64,000 nt of DNA from Novosphingobium mangrovisedimenti. Lineage in GTDB: Bacteria; Pseudomonadota; Alphaproteobacteria; Sphingomonadales; Sphingomonadaceae. How positions within the stretch are numbered: position 1 is the stretch's first letter; every line of letters starts with the position of its first letter. The position numbers were made by a program, and so were the translations under genes. Shown piece after piece: positions 62,603 to 64,000 of the stretch. Under the pieces are notes generated by a model. It had not been told where the DNA came from and searched no databases. It saw only the letters and a program-made list of their open reading frames with translations. Location of the stretch: assembly GCF_025153475.1 (NCBI RefSeq), contig NZ_JANZXA010000001.1, positions 496,001 to 560,000 of the forward strand. The letters are read 5' to 3'.

Positions 62603-62790
62603 GCGAAGATCCTGACCACGACTGCCGCGGCGACGACGGGCGCGAGGACGGCCAGAACGGCCATCAGCAGGCGCAGGACGCTCCAGCCAAGCGATGTGCC
62701 CAGATCGAGCATGGCCATGGCAATGGCGTCTTCGCGCTCCATTCCCTCGGCATCCCAGCGGGCCTGCAGCTGGCGCGGATCCTCATGCAT
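62599..62790 (-). CDS. Small membrane protein (63 aa)
   Basis: A 63-residue protein with a charged N-terminal half (MHEDPRQLQARWDAEGMEREDAIAMAML) and a C-terminal membrane helix (SVLRLLMAVLAVLAPVVAAAVVVRIFA). Overlaps both neighbours. Function unknown. Confidence 0.5.
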   Translation of the reverse strand: MHEDPRQLQARWDAEGMEREDAIAMAMLDLGTSLGWSVLRLLMAVLAVLAPVVAAAVVVRIFA

Positions 62791-62881
62791 GGCAGCCGGC
62801 CAGCAGAACGATGGCCCCGATCAGCAGCAAGGCCACGACGGTCCATTCAGGTAGCGTGGGCGGGAGGTCAGGCAGTTTCAT
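62783..62881 (-). CDS. Very small single-helix protein (32 aa)
   Basis: A 32-residue frame (MKLPDLPPTLPEWTVVALLL then IGAIVLLAGCHA) ending with a lipobox-like LAGC, overlapping both neighbours by a few bases. AAGGAA precedes the ATG at 62881. Too short to be sure, but the coupling is consistent. Confidence 0.4.
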   Translation of the reverse strand: MKLPDLPPTLPEWTVVALLLIGAIVLLAGCHA

Positions 62882-63393
62882 GCTGCGTTCCTTTCAAGGG
62901 TTGCAGAGCTGTGCGCTGCGGGCCTTTCTGCAGGCGCCACGCCGCAGGCGGCCGGGGTGAGCGGCACGCAGAAGGCGCGGGCGAGAGTGTTCAGGTCTCG
63001 GGCGCGCTGGCGGCGCGAGCGGTCATCCGATCCGCGCGCCTTGAGAATCGCGGCGTCGCGGGCGGAGCCCAGTGCCGCTCGCCATTCGCCATCGGGGCAA
63101 AGCTCTCGCGCCATGTCTGCGCGGGCCTCGGCCGCCGATCCCTTGCTTGCCCAGAGGACGCCGGCATTGCCGTGTCCCACGAGGATGCAGGCGCGCCATT
63201 CCTGGATCTCGGCCGCGAGCGCCGGGGAGACAGGAGCGTCGCAGAGCAGGACGAGCGCCAGCCACGGGGCCAGAAGTGCATCGGCGTTGTGCTGCGTCAT
63301 CTTGCCGGTGGCGACCATTTCGCGCGCCCTGGTGCGGCGCTGATCGAATTCACACGCGGCGATAGCGGCGAGATCGGGAGTGCGTTCAGGCAT
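62878..63393 (-). CDS. Hypothetical element protein (171 aa)
   Basis: A 171-residue mostly helical protein: FDQRRTRAREMVATGKMTQHNADALLAPWLALVLLCDAPV, ARADMARELCPDGEWRAALGSARDAAILKA and RSRRQRARDLNTLARAF. No recognised domain; an Ala/Arg-rich DNA-associated protein is possible. ATG 63393, overlapping the next gene. Confidence 0.5.
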   Translation of the reverse strand: MPERTPDLAAIAACEFDQRRTRAREMVATGKMTQHNADALLAPWLALVLLCDAPVSPALAAEIQEWRACILVGHGNAGVLWASKGSAAEARADMARELCPDGEWRAALGSARDAAILKARGSDDRSRRQRARDLNTLARAFCVPLTPAACGVAPAERPAAHSSATLERNAA

Positions 63394-63877
63394 CGGCCGA
63401 AGCCCTCACATGCCGCAGCAAGTCGCGGGCTTGCGATGCGATGTGGGCCAGATCATCCCATGCCGGACCGTTCAGATATTCGCAGTCATCGCCATCGGCA
63501 TCGGCGCGGGCCTGCCACTGCTCGAACTTGCGCAGCAGCGCGAGGGCGCAGAGGCCCATGGCGCCGCCGGTGAGTGTGCAGTTTCGCTCGGGCGCGACGA
63601 CGAACCGTTCAGCGCCGTAGCGCGGTGCGAGCGAATGACGATGGACGAAAGTGCGGTTGATCACGCCTTCGATCTGGATCTCGACCATGCCATGGAAATC
63701 GGGATCGTTCATCACACAGGGATCGACGATCACGGCTTCATCCCATTGCGGCACCCACCCCTCAGCGCTCCACTTGCGACTATGCGCGAATACTTTCTGG
63801 CCAGGGTAGAGGGTGCCGGACCATTCATCGGGATCGCCGCCGGTGGCGCGCCTCGGTTGGGAGGCGGGCGCGCTCAC
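63386..63877 (-). CDS. Hypothetical element protein (163 aa)
   Basis: A 163-residue protein with an N-terminal SH3-like beta segment (GTLYPGQKVFAHSRKWSAEGWVPQWDEAVIVDP, DFHGMVEIQIEGVINRTFVHRHSLAPRYG) and a helical C-terminus (LCALALLRKFEQWQARADADGDDC). GTG start at 63877 overlaps the next gene's stop. No family recognised. Confidence 0.5.
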   Translation of the reverse strand: MSAPASQPRRATGGDPDEWSGTLYPGQKVFAHSRKWSAEGWVPQWDEAVIVDPCVMNDPDFHGMVEIQIEGVINRTFVHRHSLAPRYGAERFVVAPERNCTLTGGAMGLCALALLRKFEQWQARADADGDDCEYLNGPAWDDLAHIASQARDLLRHVRASADA

Positions 63878-64000
63878 CGGCGGTTCTCGTGGCGCTTCGC
63901 TCCCGTGGAGCGAGGCACCTTGCGGCCCCTGGTGCGACCCGATCCTTCGACAAGCTCAGGATGAGCGGGCGCAGTGCGACCCGAGGGATGTTCGGTTTCG
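63874..64000 (-). CDS. Partial hypothetical gene containing a REP-encoded peptide (start outside window)
   Basis: The minus-strand frame is open from the right edge to TGA at 63874 and reads ...AHPELVEGSGRTRGRKVPRS then TGAKRHENRR. It overlaps the next gene by GTGA. The PELVEG part comes from the interspersed repeat at 63942-63968, so the tail of this protein was extended by repeat insertion, or the frame is a spurious read-through. Confidence 0.35.
   Translation of the reverse strand, partial: ETEHPSGRTAPAHPELVEGSGRTRGRKVPRSTGAKRHENRR
63942..63968. repeat. REP-type palindromic repeat, second copy
   Basis: ATCCTTCGACAAGCTCAGGATGAGCGG is the standard sphingomonad interspersed repeat; CCTTCGAC...AGG forms a short hairpin. 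Compare the shorter copy at 56968-56994. Confidence 0.75.

Larger units (their letters stand above)
54556..64000 (-). mobile_element. Integrated phage or phage-like element next to tRNA-Gly(UCC), right end outside window
   Basis: All genes from 54.68 kb to the right edge are on the minus strand, mostly overlapping or a few bases apart, and include a tyrosine integrase, MT-A70 methyltransferase, ParB-domain protein, DUF4326 and DUF6745 proteins and many small unknowns. This is the make-up of phage early regions in alphaproteobacteria. No capsid, tail, relaxase or type IV secretion genes are in the window, so phage versus integrative element cannot be decided. The matching attachment repeat should lie beyond 64 kb. 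The left boundary is the tRNA region; its orientation is unusual. Confidence 0.8.

Noticed and set aside
61737..62615. Gly/Val/Ser-repeat and Pro-rich frames over the minisatellite
   Set aside because: These are alternative readings of the same 12-bp repeat; only the Ala-Thr reading joins to folded domains on both sides.

Overview
The window looks like the chromosome of a sphingomonad-type alphaproteobacterium. It is GC-rich (roughly 65% by eye), has three large TonB-dependent receptors, FecI/FecR signalling, a MbfA-like VIT protein, and the short 'PERVEG/PELVEG' repeat common in Sphingomonadales. The genus cannot be fixed from this sequence. Recognisable genes cover nearly all of it; most are chromosomal metabolism and transport, and the last ~9.4 kb is an integrated element.

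Layout. (1) 0-5 kb: the tail of a quinoprotein/cytochrome c, a ~140-bp palindromic repeat, a ferritin-VIT metal exporter, tRNA-Gly(CCC), and a small copper/cytochrome-oxidase-assembly operon (DUF2946, DUF2244, PCuAC chaperone, SCO). (2) 4.9-12 kb, minus strand: an iron-uptake block (PiuC, catecholate-type TonB receptor, TonB, PepSY protein, DUF2271, DUF4198, ApbE). The DUF2271 protein carries an ApbE flavinylation motif, and Fur-like 7-1-7 palindromes precede piuC and the receptor. (3) 12-20.2 kb: a kinase-like protein and a complete N-type ATPase operon, atpDCQRBEFAG, with no separate delta gene. (4) 20.2-28.4 kb, minus strand: a carboxylic acid reductase remnant, then FecI - FecR - TonB receptor with STN domain - large autotransporter - DUF6438 lipoprotein.

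(5) 29.2-49.4 kb is the most interesting region. It is a 20-kb catabolic and transport island of 19 genes in eight transcription units. An FCD-type GntR regulator lies at its right end and a MarR regulator in the middle. Seven copies of a motif C(A/T)GTATAC sit in the five promoter regions that serve all eight units and in none of the island's coding sequence that I checked. The core enzyme appears to be a haem-oxygenase-like diiron oxidase with all six metal ligands, in an operon with a Rieske ferredoxin, a ferredoxin reductase fused to a second Rieske domain, a transporter and a gamma-glutamyltransferase-like Ntn hydrolase. Other members are an FAD monooxygenase, amidase, zeta-class GST, ABM-fold protein, aldehyde dehydrogenase, aspartate dehydrogenase, GlcG-like protein, several transporters and a dedicated TonB receptor. 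I infer uptake and oxidative breakdown of a nitrogen-containing organic acid or amide; the substrate is unknown.

(6) 49.4-54.6 kb: decayed sequence with a 15-base G tract, then a GbsR-controlled operon (DUF4166, TIGR01777 epimerase fusion, MpaB-like DUF2236) with two matching palindromic operators, a small protein with Tyr/Phe-Asp-x-Gly repeats, and a truncated nicotinamidase. (7) 54.6-64 kb: an integrated phage or phage-like element beside tRNA-Gly(UCC), all on the minus strand: tyrosine integrase, MT-A70 DNA methyltransferase, ParB-domain protein, an acyl-carrier-like protein without its serine, DUF4326, a DUF6745 protein with 29 tandem 4-residue repeats, and many small unknown genes. It runs off the right edge.
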